NCBI GenBank assembly: GCA_021372825.1
Contig: JAJFTR010000023.1
Span: 1-50,728, forward strand
Source of the DNA: Actinomycetes bacterium
GTDB taxonomy: Bacteria; Actinomycetota; Coriobacteriia; Anaerosomatales; Anaerosomataceae
Length of the DNA stretch: 50,728 nt
Direction of reading: 5' to 3'
The notes beneath the pieces are model-generated. The model did no database searches. It was not told the DNA's origin and saw only the letters and a list, made by a program, of their open reading frames with translations. Made by a program: the position numbers and the translations under genes. Shown in pieces: positions 1 to 8,923 of this stretch (within the stretch, counting starts at the first letter, position 1; the number at the start of each line of letters is the position of its first letter).

Positions 1-1227
1 GAGGCGGACGTCGTGGTGTTCAACACATGCGCCGTTCGCGAGGGGGCCGAGGAGCGCCTTCGCGGGCAAGTCTCGTCGCTCAAAGCCGCCAAGACAGTCG
101 ATCCTGACGTCATCATCGCAGTCGGGGGATGCATAGGGCAGAGGGATGGCGAGACACTTCTGTCGTACCTCCCGCACGTCGATGTCGTGTTCGGCACGCA
201 GAACATCGACCACCTTCCTTTGCTCATCGCATCGGCCCATGCGACACGTTCCCCGGTGGTCGAGCGTCTTGATGAGTCCTCCACGTTCGCGAGCGACCTT
301 CCGGCCGTCCGTGAGAGCTCCTGGCACGCCTGGCTGCCCATCACGGTGGGCTGCGACAACTTCTGCACTTACTGCGTGGTGCCGTACGTGCGCGGACGCG
401 AGCGTTCGCGTGCGTTCGAGGACATCGTCGCTGAGGCCGAGCGGCTCGTGGGCGACGGGGTGCTCGAGATCACCCTCCTTGGACAGAACGTCAACTCCTA
501 TGGCCGCGACCGCTACGGCAAGCCTCGCTTCGCCGAGGTGCTCCGCGCGGTCGCTCGCACGGGCGTGAAGCGCGTCCGGTTCGTCACCAGCCACCCCAAG
601 GACCTTTCGGATGCCACCATCGAGGTCATGGCGTCGGAGCCGGCGGTCTGCAACTACTTGCACCTGCCCGTGCAGAGTGGGTCGAACCGGGTCCTCGCAG
701 CCATGAACCGCCACTACACGCGCGAGCAGTACCTTGCCCTCGTCGAGCGGCTCTACGGCGCCCTACCGGACCTTGCGTTGTCGACGGACGTCATCGTGGG
801 ATTCCCCGGCGAGACCCCGGCGGACTTCGACGATACGCTCGACCTCGTGAAACGGTGCCGCTTCGACCAAGCCTTCACTTTTCTGTACTCGCCGAGGCGC
901 GGCACTCCCGCAGCTGCGATGAGCGACCAGGTGGCGTCCGATGTCGCCCAGGAGCGGTTCGAGCGCCTCGTCGAAGCGGTGCAGGCGTCGGCCAAGCTCA
1001 AGAACGAGGCGCTGCTCGGCACCGTGCAAGAGGTGCTGATCGAAGGCGCCTCCAAGCGCGACCCTCGCGCACTTGCCGGGCGCACGGCGTCCAACAAGGT
1101 CGTCCACGCGCCCCTGCCTGGCGGCACCGACGCGGCGAGCCTTGCAGGCGCCTTCGCGAAGGTCCGTATCCAAGAAGCGCACACATGGTTCCTCTCGGGC
1201 GTGCTTGAAGGGTATGAACGCCCATAG
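1..1227 (+). CDS. miaB: MiaB, tRNA methylthiotransferase (5' end cut off)
   Basis: Radical-SAM enzyme that adds a 2-methylthio group to N6-dimethylallyladenosine-37 of tRNAs reading UNN codons. The frame is open from base 1, so about 35-40 N-terminal residues lie outside the window. Seen in the fragment: UPF0004-domain cysteines at residues 10 (NTCAVRE) and 44 (VGGCIGQ), the radical-SAM triad CxxxCxxC at residues 118, 122 and 125, and a C-terminal TRAM-like region ending in a typical AHTWFLSG segment. miaA, which makes its substrate, lies 1.4 kb downstream on the same strand. The NTCAVRE and LPVQSGSNRVL signatures favour MiaB over RimO or MtaB. Confidence 0.95.
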   Translation, partial: EADVVVFNTCAVREGAEERLRGQVSSLKAAKTVDPDVIIAVGGCIGQRDGETLLSYLPHVDVVFGTQNIDHLPLLIASAHATRSPVVERLDESSTFASDLPAVRESSWHAWLPITVGCDNFCTYCVVPYVRGRERSRAFEDIVAEAERLVGDGVLEITLLGQNVNSYGRDRYGKPRFAEVLRAVARTGVKRVRFVTSHPKDLSDATIEVMASEPAVCNYLHLPVQSGSNRVLAAMNRHYTREQYLALVERLYGALPDLALSTDVIVGFPGETPADFDDTLDLVKRCRFDQAFTFLYSPRRGTPAAAMSDQVASDVAQERFERLVEAVQASAKLKNEALLGTVQEVLIEGASKRDPRALAGRTASNKVVHAPLPGGTDAASLAGAFAKVRIQEAHTWFLSGVLEGYERP

Positions 1228-1251
1228 ACACACATCTCGGAGGTGAGCGTC

Positions 1252-2619
1252 ATGTCAGTCGACGTATTCGGTGTCATCGCGCCGCATCCGCCCATCATCC
1301 TGCCTGAGGTCGGGGGAGACGAAGCCTCTGTGACCGAGGCGACCGCCCGTGCCCTACGCTACGCCCAGGAGCTCGTGGAGCGCTTCGATCCTGACACCAT
1401 CATCGTGATGTCACCACACGCCCCCGCGGTAGCCGACGCTTTCGTGGTGGAGACGTCCCCGTCCGTGGAGGGCACACTCGCGCAGTTCCGCGCACCGCAG
1501 GTGCGCCTGGACGTGCCCACCGACGTCGCCTTCGCCCGCGAGCTCATCGCCACCGCTGAGGAGCGAGGGATACCCACGCTTGCGCGCGAGGAGTTTCCCT
1601 CTCTTGCGCCGGGGGAGCTCGACCACGGCGTCCTGGTGCCGATGAGCTTCCTCGAGCCGTCGCACACCGTGCCCCACGTGATCCTGTCGCTCTCGTGGCT
1701 GCCGCTTGAGACGCACCGTCGCTTGGGTGAGGCGGTCGCCACCGTCGCGCAGGCGCAGAACAAGCGCGTCTTGTTCGTGGCGAGCGGAGATTGCAGCCAT
1801 CGCCTGAAGCCCGGCGCACCCGCGGGCTACTCGCCACGCGGCGCGGGATTCGACGCCATGCTCGTCGAGAAGCTCGAACACCAGCGGCTGGACGACCTTG
1901 TCCACACCGACGTGCAGTGGGCCGAGGACGCAGGGGAGTGCGGGTTGAGATCCTTCGTGACGCTTTCGGGCGTGCTCCCGCATGCCGCGAGCCGGGTGCT
2001 CTCCTACGAGGGACCCTGGGGCGTGGGGTACCTCACTGCGGTCGTCGGCCCTGCGCGGGTACTCGACGAGCTCACAACACCCACGAGCGGCGCCAAAGGC
2101 GGGATGCCGGGCGAGCCGGAGTCCGAACCGGTCGCACTCGCACGTCGCGCAATCGAGACGTACGTCCGTGAGCGCCGCGTCCTGCAACCCGACGAGCCGC
2201 AAGGACTTCTTGCTGGCCGAGCCGGGGCGTTCGTGAGCCTGCACCGCGGAGGGAACCTTCGGGGATGCATCGGCACCATCGCACCCACCGCACCGACCCT
2301 TGCCGAGGAGATCGTGCACAACGCGATCCAGGCTGCCACCGCCGACCCTCGGTTCCCCCCGTTGACGTCACGAGAACTCGACGACTTGGAGATCTCGGTC
2401 GACATCCTGCACGAGCCGGAGCCCTGCGACTTCGATGACCTCGACCCCTCTACCTACGGCGTGATCGTCAGCCGCGACTGGAGGCGAGGCCTGTTACTCC
2501 CGGATCTTGAAGGTGTCGACACACCCGAGCAGCAGGTGGCGATAGCGATGCAGAAGGCCGGTATCTCACCTTCTGAGCCCGTGAGGCTCGAACGCTTCAG
2601 GGTGGACCGCTATCGATGA
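1252..2619 (+). CDS. LigB-like/AMMECR1 fusion protein (AmmeMemoRadiSam type)
   Basis: 455-residue two-domain protein. Residues 1 to about 270 look like the class III extradiol-dioxygenase LigB/MEMO fold ([13 protein letters not shown] start, later SGDCSHRLK). Residues about 285-455 are an AMMECR1 domain with the hallmark LRGCIGTI. This pairing is known from the 'AmmeMemoRadiSam' system, whose biochemical role is not established; the radical-SAM partner is not in the window. The start at 1252 is chosen because GGAGGTG at 1239-1245 precedes that ATG by 6 bases; a GTG at 1243 lies inside the Shine-Dalgarno sequence. The stop overlaps the miaA ATG (ATGA), so translation is probably coupled. Confidence 0.85.
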   Translation: MSVDVFGVIAPHPPIILPEVGGDEASVTEATARALRYAQELVERFDPDTIIVMSPHAPAVADAFVVETSPSVEGTLAQFRAPQVRLDVPTDVAFARELIATAEERGIPTLAREEFPSLAPGELDHGVLVPMSFLEPSHTVPHVILSLSWLPLETHRRLGEAVATVAQAQNKRVLFVASGDCSHRLKPGAPAGYSPRGAGFDAMLVEKLEHQRLDDLVHTDVQWAEDAGECGLRSFVTLSGVLPHAASRVLSYEGPWGVGYLTAVVGPARVLDELTTPTSGAKGGMPGEPESEPVALARRAIETYVRERRVLQPDEPQGLLAGRAGAFVSLHRGGNLRGCIGTIAPTAPTLAEEIVHNAIQAATADPRFPPLTSRELDDLEISVDILHEPEPCDFDDLDPSTYGVIVSRDWRRGLLLPDLEGVDTPEQQVAIAMQKAGISPSEPVRLERFRVDRYR

Positions 2620-3584
2620 CGGCGCCCTCGCACGACCGGTCCTCGCCACTCATCGCCATCGTCGGCCCCACTGCGGTCGGCAAGAGTGCGCTTGCCGAGG
2701 AGCTCGCGCTCGCCTTGGCGGGCGAGGTCGTGAGCGCCGACTCGATGCAGGTCTACCGTGGTATGGACATCGGCACGGCAAAGCCGCGTCCCTCTGAGCG
2801 CCGGGCGCCGATCCACTGTATCGACATCGCCGATCCCGGCACACCCTTCTCGGCAGCGCTGTACCAGCGAGCCGCCCGCGAGGCGATCGAGGACATCCGC
2901 GCGCGGGGCCGCATGGCGATCGTCTGCGGCGGCACCGGGTTGTATGTGCGCGCAGCGCTGGACGACATGGCATTCCCCGCCGGCGAGGCGAGAACGCCTG
3001 CGCGCGAAGAGCTGGAGCGGCTCGCCTCGGCGATCGGGCCCCAAGCGCTTCACGCCCGCTTGGAGACGATCGATCCTGACTCGGCCGCGCTCATCCACCC
3101 CCACAACGTGAGACGTACGATCCGCGCGCTCGAGATGGCGCGAGAAGGCGTCTCATACGCTGCGCAAGCCCGACGTTTCGCGCAACGCAGGAGCGTCTAC
3201 CCCGTGACGTTCATCGGACTCGACATGGCCCGCGAGGCCCTCTATGAGCGCATCGACGCGCGTGTCGACGCCATGGTGGCGAGCGGACTTCTCGAGGAGG
3301 TCCGAACACTTCTCGGCCAAGGTCTCCGAGATGCCCTCACCTCACCGCAAGCGATCGGCTACAAGGAGCTTGTGGAGGTCCTTGAGGGCAGAGCCTCGCT
3401 GGATGACGCCATCGCTCGCATCAAACAGGCCACACGGCGCTACGCGAAGCGGCAGCTCACCTGGTTCAGGGCAGATCCTCGCGTGCGGTGGATCGATGTG
3501 ACCGGGCTGTCTGGCGAAGCGATCGTAGAGCGCGCGGTTCGCCTGGTAGAATCGAACACGGCGGCCGAGCCTGCCGGCGCGTGA
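2616..3584 (+). CDS. miaA: MiaA, tRNA dimethylallyltransferase
   Basis: Transfers dimethylallyl from DMAPP to A37 of tRNA, the step before MiaB. 322 residues, the usual length. P-loop GPTAVGKS at residues 17-24, then [18 protein letters not shown], and the late motif [13 protein letters not shown]. Starts in a 4-base overlap with the preceding gene. Together with miaB it gives both i6A and ms2i6A steps in one gene run; the intervening LigB-AMMECR1 gene is not known to act in this pathway. Confidence 0.95.
   Translation: MTAPSHDRSSPLIAIVGPTAVGKSALAEELALALAGEVVSADSMQVYRGMDIGTAKPRPSERRAPIHCIDIADPGTPFSAALYQRAAREAIEDIRARGRMAIVCGGTGLYVRAALDDMAFPAGEARTPAREELERLASAIGPQALHARLETIDPDSAALIHPHNVRRTIRALEMAREGVSYAAQARRFAQRRSVYPVTFIGLDMAREALYERIDARVDAMVASGLLEEVRTLLGQGLRDALTSPQAIGYKELVEVLEGRASLDDAIARIKQATRRYAKRQLTWFRADPRVRWIDVTGLSGEAIVERAVRLVESNTAAEPAGA
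3547..3552 (+). promoter_or_regulatory. Candidate extended -10 (TGGTAGAAT) ahead of dapF
   Basis: TAGAAT preceded by TGG, inside the 3' end of miaA and about 78 bases before the dapF start. No good -35 hexamer is visible at 16-18 bases. The same extended -10 word occurs ahead of the NlpC/P60 gene, which supports it slightly; it could still be chance within coding sequence. Confidence 0.3.
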
Positions 3585-3629
3585 CTCGGCTGCAAGCGTG
3601 TGCGCAACACGATGAAGGAGGTCGTCGCA

Positions 3630-4499
3630 GTGGAGCTCGCTTTCACCAAGATGAACGGATTGGGCAACGACTTCATCGTGATCGAAGACCTCGATCAGGA
3701 CCTCGACCTGGACTCCAGCGCCGTCGTGTGGCTGTGTGACCGTCATTTCGGCGTCGGAGCCGATGGAGTGATCCTCGTGCGCCCCGCGATGAGTGCCGAG
3801 GCGGACTACGCCATGCACTACGTCAACGCTGACGGCTCAGTCGCCGAGATGTGCGGCAACGGCGCTCGTTGCTTCGCAAAGTACCTCGTCGACCACGGCC
3901 TGGTGAGCGCCGAGACGAGCAGCCTCATGATCGAGACACTCGGAGGGATTCGTCCCGTACGTGTGACGCGGGAGCCAGACGGGACGATGGCTACCGCCAC
4001 GGTCGACATGGGCAAACCCGTCCTGGAGACACGCAAGATCCCTGTCCTTATCGACGACGACTTGGCATGCGAGTACCCGCTTGAGACGCCCGCTGGCACG
4101 GTGAAGATCACCGCCGTGAGCATGGGCAACCCGCACGCGGTGATCTGGGTCGACGACATCGACGAAGCGCCAGTGGATACGATAGGGCCGCTCATCGAGA
4201 CCCATCCCGCGTTCCCCCATCGTACCAACGTGGAGTTCGCCGAGCTGGTGGACCAGGAACGCATCCGCCTACGGGTGTGGGAGAGGGGATGCGGCGAGAC
4301 GCTCGCGTGCGGCACAGGCGCGTGCGCCACCCTGGTCGCAGCCGCGCTCTCGTGCAGGACCGGACGCACCGCCACGATCGAGCTCCCTGGCGGCGAGCTC
4401 TTCATCGAGTGGGACCCAGACGAGCATGTTTACATGACGGGCAGCGCCGCAGAGGTGTTCCGCGGCGCGATCACCCTCGAAGAAGACGACGAGCGCTGA
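3630..4499 (+). CDS. dapF: Diaminopimelate epimerase DapF
   Basis: Interconverts LL- and meso-diaminopimelate for lysine and peptidoglycan. 289 residues from GTG 3630, chosen because AAGGAGG at 3614-3620 lies 9 bases upstream; a GTG at 3600 has no such signal. Both catalytic cysteines are present: C75 in MCGNGAR and C227 in ACGTGAC. Family signatures MNGLGNDF and GVGADG are near the N-terminus. It is followed by dapL, whose product LL-DAP is the DapF substrate, so the pair covers the last two steps to meso-DAP. Confidence 0.95.
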   Translation: MELAFTKMNGLGNDFIVIEDLDQDLDLDSSAVVWLCDRHFGVGADGVILVRPAMSAEADYAMHYVNADGSVAEMCGNGARCFAKYLVDHGLVSAETSSLMIETLGGIRPVRVTREPDGTMATATVDMGKPVLETRKIPVLIDDDLACEYPLETPAGTVKITAVSMGNPHAVIWVDDIDEAPVDTIGPLIETHPAFPHRTNVEFAELVDQERIRLRVWERGCGETLACGTGACATLVAAALSCRTGRTATIELPGGELFIEWDPDEHVYMTGSAAEVFRGAITLEEDDER

Positions 4500-4606
4500 G
4501 TACGTCCCCACGCCTCGCGCGGGGTTCTGTTACCATGTTCCGAACGACCGGGCCCATGCGGTACCGGCCAGACTGTCACCCGAAGACCGTAAGGGGATGT
4601 TCCACC

Positions 4607-5764
4607 GTGAGGATCGCGAGCCGCATGGCCGACTTGCCGCCGTATCTGTTCGCCGAGATCGACCGCAAGAAGGAGGCGAAGCAGGCTCAAGGCATCGACG
4701 TGATCTCGCTCGGCATAGGAGATCCCGACACGCCCACGCCAGGCCACATCGTCGACGCAATGGCTGCGGCGATCCGCAACCCGAAGAACCACCAGTACCC
4801 CGCGTACGCCGGTTCGAAGGCCTACCGCCAGGCGGCGGCCACGTGGATGAAGAGACGCTTCGGCGTCGATGTCGACCCTGACACGGAGACACTCGCGCTC
4901 ATCGGCAGCAAGGAGGGGATCGCCCATCTCTTCCCGGCCTTCGTCGACCCCGGCGACGTCACCTTGGTCCCGGGGTGCGGATATCCTGTCTACCACGCCG
5001 GCGGCGTCCTCGTGGGAGGTAAGACGCATTGGATGCCGATGACCGCCGACAACGGCTTTCTCGCGGACTTCGAGAGCACTCCGGACGACGTTCTCGCACG
5101 AGCGAAGATGATGTTCCTGAGTTACCCCAACAACCCCACGAGCGCAGTGGCCGACGTCGATTACTTCGACCGCGCCATCGCCTTCGCGCGTGAGCACGAC
5201 CTGCTTCTCGTCCACGACAACGCGTACTCGGAGATCGGCTTCGACGGATACCGCGCACCGAGCATCCTCGAGCGCCCAGGCGCCAAGGACGTGGCCATCG
5301 AGCTCTTCAGCCTTTCGAAGGCCTACAACATGACAGGCTGGCGTGTCGCATTCGCCGTGGGCAACGCCCAGGCCATCAAGACCCTGGCCACCGTCAAGAG
5401 CAACATCGACTCCGGTGTGTTCACCGCGATACAAGACGCGGCGATCGAGGCCCTTCTCGGCCCCCAGGATTCGATCGTGGAGCTCAACCGGCTGTACCAA
5501 CGACGCCGCGACCTTGTGATGAGCGCTTTGGGTTCGATCGGCCTTGAGGCCGAGACACCCAAGGCCACGATCTACGTGTGGGCGAAGGTGCCGTCGGGAT
5601 ACTCATCGGCAGACTACGCCGCCAAGCTCCTCGACGAGGCGAACGTCATCGTCGCCGCGGGCACCGCGTACGGACCCTATGGCGAAGGGTATATCCGAAT
5701 CAGCCTCACCACGCCCGATGATCGGCTCGAAGCGGCCATCGAGCGTATCAAGAACGCCTTGTAA
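4607..5764 (+). CDS. dapL: LL-diaminopimelate aminotransferase DapL-like
   Basis: PLP class I/II aminotransferase of 385 residues. It would convert tetrahydrodipicolinate directly to LL-DAP, bypassing the succinyl or acetyl branches. Seen: LPPYLFAEIDRKK near the N-terminus, ISLGIGDPDTPTP, SYPNNPTSA, and the PLP-lysine motif SLSKAYNMTGWR. The start GTG 4607 has AAGGGG at 4591-4596 and begins just before the homologous region; the frame stays open upstream into dapF but that part reads as shadow. The dapF neighbour supports DapL over other subgroup aminotransferases. A weak hairpin (CCCC...GGGG near 4506-4524) lies in the 107-base gap after dapF. Confidence 0.88.
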   Translation: MRIASRMADLPPYLFAEIDRKKEAKQAQGIDVISLGIGDPDTPTPGHIVDAMAAAIRNPKNHQYPAYAGSKAYRQAAATWMKRRFGVDVDPDTETLALIGSKEGIAHLFPAFVDPGDVTLVPGCGYPVYHAGGVLVGGKTHWMPMTADNGFLADFESTPDDVLARAKMMFLSYPNNPTSAVADVDYFDRAIAFAREHDLLLVHDNAYSEIGFDGYRAPSILERPGAKDVAIELFSLSKAYNMTGWRVAFAVGNAQAIKTLATVKSNIDSGVFTAIQDAAIEALLGPQDSIVELNRLYQRRRDLVMSALGSIGLEAETPKATIYVWAKVPSGYSSADYAAKLLDEANVIVAAGTAYGPYGEGYIRISLTTPDDRLEAAIERIKNAL

Positions 5765-5787
5765 GGAGCGCGGCTCAGACCGCCCCT

Positions 5788-7131
5788 ATGACCGAGAACG
5801 ACAACGCATACTACCAAGTCGTCACCGACACGCAGGACCGCGCGGTGCTCGTAGGAGTGGATCGCGCGCGTTCTGATGGCATGTCGATCGCAGACGATCT
5901 GGAGGAACTCGCACGTCTCACCCAGACCGCTGGACCTCTCGTGGTCGCCACGGTCACCCAGCGCCTCGACCACCCCGATGCCCGTACTTTCATCGGCAAG
6001 GGGAAGGTCGAGGAGGTAGCTCGGCTCGCCGGCGAGCATGACGCCAACCTCGTGATCTTCGATGAGGAGCTCACGCCCAGCCAGCAAGCCGCCCTCGAGA
6101 CGCTGCTGCCCAGAGTCCGCGTCATCGACCGCACCGCCCTGATCCTGGAGATATTCGCCCTCCATGCGATCAGCCGAGAGGGGCGGCTGCAAGTCGAGCT
6201 CGCCCGGCAGGAGTACATACTGCCACGCCTACGCGGGATGTGGGGTCACCTCGAACGTGAACGCCTCGGCGGCGGCAGGGGAGCGCGTTTCGGCGCAGGC
6301 GAGTCCCAACTCGAAACCGACCGCAGGATGGCGCGCCGCCGCATCGCGGAACTCCGCCGGGAACTCGAGACCGTCTCCCGGTACCGGCGGACGCAACGAC
6401 ACGCACGGGCCGCGTCGGGGGTCTACCGTGTGGCGCTCGTGGGGTACACCAACGCAGGGAAGTCGACGCTTCTCAACGCTTTGACGGACGCAGGTGTGCT
6501 GGTCGCCGACAAGCTCTTCGCCACACTCGACGCGACCACACGCAGACTCGAGCTCCCCGAGGGCCGCCAGATCACGCTCACCGACACTGTCGGCTTCATA
6601 AACAAGCTGCCACACGGATTGGTGGAAGCATTCAAGTCAACGCTCGAGGAGGTCCGTGAGGCCGACCTCCAGCTCCACGTCGTCGACGCTTCCTCGCCCC
6701 ATGCACGCACGCAGATCGCCGCGGTCAACGAGGTGCTGCATGAGATCGACGCCTCCGGAAGACCTCAAGTGCTCGTGTACAACAAGTGCGACCTTGTCTC
6801 GCAAGACGAACTCATGAGACTGCGCGCAAGCGCGCCGAACGCGGTGTTCGTCTCGGCCAAGGACAGAGCCGGGTTGGACGAGCTGCTCGAGCGCATCGCC
6901 AACGAGGCATCACGGACCGAGACCACCATAGATGTGCTCATCCCGTATACGCGCGGGGAGGTCGTGCAACTCCTCCACGAGCGAGGGCATATCATCTCTG
7001 AGACGCACGAAACAAGCGGCACGCGGCTTACCGTGCGCGTCGCTGAGAGCGACGTTGGACGGCTTGCGCCGTTCAGAGTCGATCAGCCACGCGAGAACAC
7101 GCCCGGGGATGCGGACCTTCCGGAGAAATGA
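5788..7131 (+). CDS. hflX: GTPase HflX
   Basis: Ribosome-associated GTPase that splits stalled or stressed ribosomes. 447 residues. N-terminal HflX domain with ARTFIGKGKVEEV and the glycine-rich RLGGGRGARFGAGESQLE, then a G domain: G1 VGYTNAGKST around residues 215-225, G3 DTVGF, G4 NKCD. The AAGGAG at 5763-5768 lies 19 bases before the chosen ATG, too far for a normal ribosome site, so the start is uncertain although no better one is seen. Its stop lies 1 base from the convergent lexA stop. Confidence 0.93.
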   Translation: MTENDNAYYQVVTDTQDRAVLVGVDRARSDGMSIADDLEELARLTQTAGPLVVATVTQRLDHPDARTFIGKGKVEEVARLAGEHDANLVIFDEELTPSQQAALETLLPRVRVIDRTALILEIFALHAISREGRLQVELARQEYILPRLRGMWGHLERERLGGGRGARFGAGESQLETDRRMARRRIAELRRELETVSRYRRTQRHARAASGVYRVALVGYTNAGKSTLLNALTDAGVLVADKLFATLDATTRRLELPEGRQITLTDTVGFINKLPHGLVEAFKSTLEEVREADLQLHVVDASSPHARTQIAAVNEVLHEIDASGRPQVLVYNKCDLVSQDELMRLRASAPNAVFVSAKDRAGLDELLERIANEASRTETTIDVLIPYTRGEVVQLLHERGHIISETHETSGTRLTVRVAESDVGRLAPFRVDQPRENTPGDADLPEK

Positions 7132-7132
7132 C

Positions 7133-7756
7133 CTACACGCGCCGGAAGAGCGCGATCACCTTGCCGAGAACAGTGACGTCGCGGGCGTAGATGGGATCCA
7201 TACTCGGATTCTCTGGTTGGAGCCGGATCCTGCCGGACTCCCGGAAGAAGCGCTTCACGGTCGCCTCGTCGTCGATCATGGCCACGACGATGTCACCATC
7301 ATCAGCGGTGGGCTGCTGACGCACCACCACGAAGTCGCCGTCAAGGATGCCGGCGTCTATCATGCTCTCGCCCCGCACGCGCAGGATGAACGTCGCGTCA
7401 CCGGCGAACTCGGCCGGCAAGGGGAGGGTCTGCTCGATGTTCTCGGCAGCGAGGATCGGGGCGCCAGCCGCCACGGAGCCCACGACGGGGACTGCCTGGA
7501 CAGCGCCGTAGTCGACCGCACGCTCGGTATCGCGATAGTCGAGCACCTCGAGCGCGCGCGGCTTGCTCGGATCGCGGCGGATGAGCCCTTTTGATTCCAG
7601 GGCGGCAAGATGCGAGTGCACGGTGGAAGAGGAGGACAGGCCCACCGCTTCACCTATCTCCCTCACCGAGGGAGGGAAGCCGCGCCGGTGGATCTCGGAC
7701 CGGATGAAATCGAGTATCTGGCGCTGACGCCGTGTGAGCTCTGGATGATACTCCAT
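7133..7756 (-). CDS. lexA: LexA, SOS repressor
   Basis: Represses SOS genes and self-cleaves with RecA. 207 residues from ATG 7756, preceded by AGGGGGAC; the upstream in-frame extension is non-coding promoter DNA. N-terminal winged HTH (residues about 5-65) with [15 protein letters not shown]; cleavage site Ala97-Gly98 in VAAGAPI; catalytic Ser131 (GESMIDAG) and Lys168 (ATVKRFF). Autorepression is expected: a LexA-like box overlaps the -35 of its own promoter, and two more boxes serve the divergent LysM gene. Convergent with hflX with a 1-base gap. Confidence 0.97.
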   Translation of the reverse strand: MEYHPELTRRQRQILDFIRSEIHRRGFPPSVREIGEAVGLSSSSTVHSHLAALESKGLIRRDPSKPRALEVLDYRDTERAVDYGAVQAVPVVGSVAAGAPILAAENIEQTLPLPAEFAGDATFILRVRGESMIDAGILDGDFVVVRQQPTADDGDIVVAMIDDEATVKRFFRESGRIRLQPENPSMDPIYARDVTVLGKVIALFRRV

Positions 7757-7803
7757 GCGTCCCCCTGACACTGGACTGCCGGCACAACGCCTGATCTGCG
7801 TGA

Positions 7804-7832
7804 AGTGTACGCGAGACACGTCAAAAGTGCAA
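7804..7832 (-). promoter_or_regulatory. lexA promoter
   Basis: On the minus strand TTGCAC (7832-7827) and TACACT (7809-7804) are separated by exactly 17 bases. The predicted start of transcription near 7797 leaves a leader of about 40 bases to the lexA ATG. The LexA-like box 7830-7843 overlaps the -35. Confidence 0.6.
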
Positions 7833-7843
7833 ACACGCGTTCG
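7830..7843. promoter_or_regulatory. LexA box (degenerate) at the lexA promoter
   Basis: CAAACACGCGTTCG, one base off the palindrome CGAACNNNNGTTCG of Gram-positive/actinobacterial LexA boxes. It overlaps the -35 of the lexA promoter, the place expected for autorepression. Confidence 0.6.
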
Positions 7844-7852
7844 ATTCTGGGC

Positions 7853-7881
7853 TTGCGCACGAACATGTGTTCGCCTATAGT
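7853..7881 (+). promoter_or_regulatory. Promoter of the LysM (YneA-like) gene
   Basis: TTGCGC (7853-7858), a 17-base spacer, and TATAGT (7876-7881). A complete LexA box fills the spacer and another begins at the expected transcription start (about 7888), so full repression by LexA is predicted. Confidence 0.6.
7860..7873. promoter_or_regulatory. LexA box 1 of the LysM gene
   Basis: CGAACATGTGTTCG, a perfect match to CGAACNNNNGTTCG, lying in the spacer between -35 and -10 of the rightward promoter. Confidence 0.88.
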
Positions 7882-7886
7882 GAAGC

Positions 7887-7900
7887 CGAACACATGTTCG
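7887..7900. promoter_or_regulatory. LexA box 2 of the LysM gene
   Basis: CGAACACATGTTCG, a perfect match to CGAACNNNNGTTCG, 27 bases downstream of box 1 and over the predicted transcription start. Confidence 0.88.
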
Positions 7901-7965
7901 TCTGGCCAGGATGTCAGACCCGCCCGGTATGCTCAGCACATGACACTCGAGTGAGGGAGGCGCAG

Positions 7966-8334
7966 GTGAGGACCATGTATCGGCTACCAGAGGGCAGGAA
8001 CGCAGGTGCGCTGCACAACCGCGGCGCCAGTGGCCTTAGCACTGTCGAGATGGTTTCGGTCGCCCTCGTCGTGGTTGCGCTGCTGATCGTGGGGGCAGTG
8101 CAGGTCTCGCAGCGCAGCGTACCCGTCGTCGCCGACACCGTGACCGTCCTTGTCGAGCCCGCCGACACACTCTGGGGATTGGCCCGTTCGCACCCCGTCC
8201 AAGGTCTTTCCACTGCAGGCACCGTCGACCTCATCAAACAGATGAATGGCCTCGACACAAGCGCCATCATCGCAGGGCAAGCACTCGAGCTGCCTGCCGA
8301 CCCGGCTGAGGCGAGTACGATGGCGAGCCGCTAG
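7966..8334 (+). CDS. LysM membrane protein, likely SOS division inhibitor (YneA-like)
   Basis: 122 residues: a short cytoplasmic N-terminus, one membrane segment (about residues 29-47, [18 protein letters not shown]), then an extracytoplasmic LysM-like domain (about 58-111) with [17 protein letters not shown]. Start GTG 7966 is chosen for GGGAGG at 7955-7960; ATG 7975 is possible. In Bacillus the lexA-divergent gene yneA encodes just such a TM-LysM protein that blocks septation during SOS. Here orientation, architecture and two perfect LexA boxes agree, but sequence homology to YneA itself is not shown, so function is inferred. Confidence 0.72.
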   Translation: MRTMYRLPEGRNAGALHNRGASGLSTVEMVSVALVVVALLIVGAVQVSQRSVPVVADTVTVLVEPADTLWGLARSHPVQGLSTAGTVDLIKQMNGLDTSAIIAGQALELPADPAEASTMASR

Positions 8335-8354
8335 GGCAACATCACACTCATCCG

Positions 8355-8383
8355 TTGCACCCCAATATGTTGCGTGCTAGGCT
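8355..8383 (+). promoter_or_regulatory. Candidate nrdR promoter
   Basis: TTGCAC (8355-8360), 17-base spacer, TAGGCT (8378-8383) with the extended -10 word TGC. Predicted start of transcription about 8390, some 23 bases before the nrdR ATG. Confidence 0.45.
8360..8375. promoter_or_regulatory. Possible NrdR box in the nrdR promoter
   Basis: CCCCAATATGTTGCGT matches the NrdR-box consensus ACACAATATATTGTGT at 12 of 16 positions including the central AATAT. NrdR usually binds two such boxes; a second is not evident here, so this is tentative. Confidence 0.35.
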
Positions 8384-8397
8384 GTTACGAAGCCTAG
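8377..8397. repeat. 7-bp inverted repeat over the -10 region of nrdR
   Basis: CTAGGCT (8377-8383) and AGCCTAG (8391-8397) are perfect inverted arms with a 7-base loop. The left arm contains the predicted -10. It may be an operator or a 5' hairpin; no known family is assigned. Confidence 0.5.
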
Positions 8398-8412
8398 ATG
8401 TGGGGGTGCTTC

Positions 8413-8859
8413 ATGCGCTGTCCGTACTGCGGATTCGCCGAGACGAAAGTAGTGGATTCTCGGGTCTCCGAGTCAGGGGACGCGATTCGGCGTCGTCGCG
8501 AGTGTCTGAAGTGTGAGGAACGTTTCACCACCTACGAGCGCCGCGAAGAGGTGCCGCTCATGGTGGTGAAACGCGACTCCAGCCGTGAACCCTTCGACCG
8601 CGGTAAGCTGCTGCGGGGACTAGTGGTGGCCACGGCCAAGCGCAACGTGAGCACAGCACAACTCGAGGCATTGATAGACGACATCGAGACGGAGCTGCAC
8701 AACTCGTTCTCGTATGAGGTGCCCGCGCGAGACCTCGGCGACATGGTGCTCAAGCGCCTGCTCGATCTGGACAAGGTGGCGTACATCAGGTTCGCATCGG
8801 TGTACAAGCAGTTCCAAGACCTCGATGAGTTCACCTCGGAACTGAAGAAGCTCGGGTGA
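8413..8859 (+). CDS. nrdR: Transcriptional repressor NrdR
   Basis: ATP/dATP-sensing repressor of ribonucleotide reductase genes. 148 residues. N-terminal zinc ribbon with cysteines 3, 6, 31 and 34 ([21 protein letters not shown]), followed by an ATP-cone (about residues 48-138, [20 protein letters not shown]). Start ATG 8413 has GGGGGTG just upstream. dut follows on the same strand, a fitting dNTP-pool neighbour. Confidence 0.96.
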   Translation: MRCPYCGFAETKVVDSRVSESGDAIRRRRECLKCEERFTTYERREEVPLMVVKRDSSREPFDRGKLLRGLVVATAKRNVSTAQLEALIDDIETELHNSFSYEVPARDLGDMVLKRLLDLDKVAYIRFASVYKQFQDLDEFTSELKKLG

Positions 8860-8923
8860 GAGGCGCCCCCTTCTGGCAAGCTTCACGGTGTATCCCGGTG
8901 GTAGCACAACAGCGGATGGAGCT

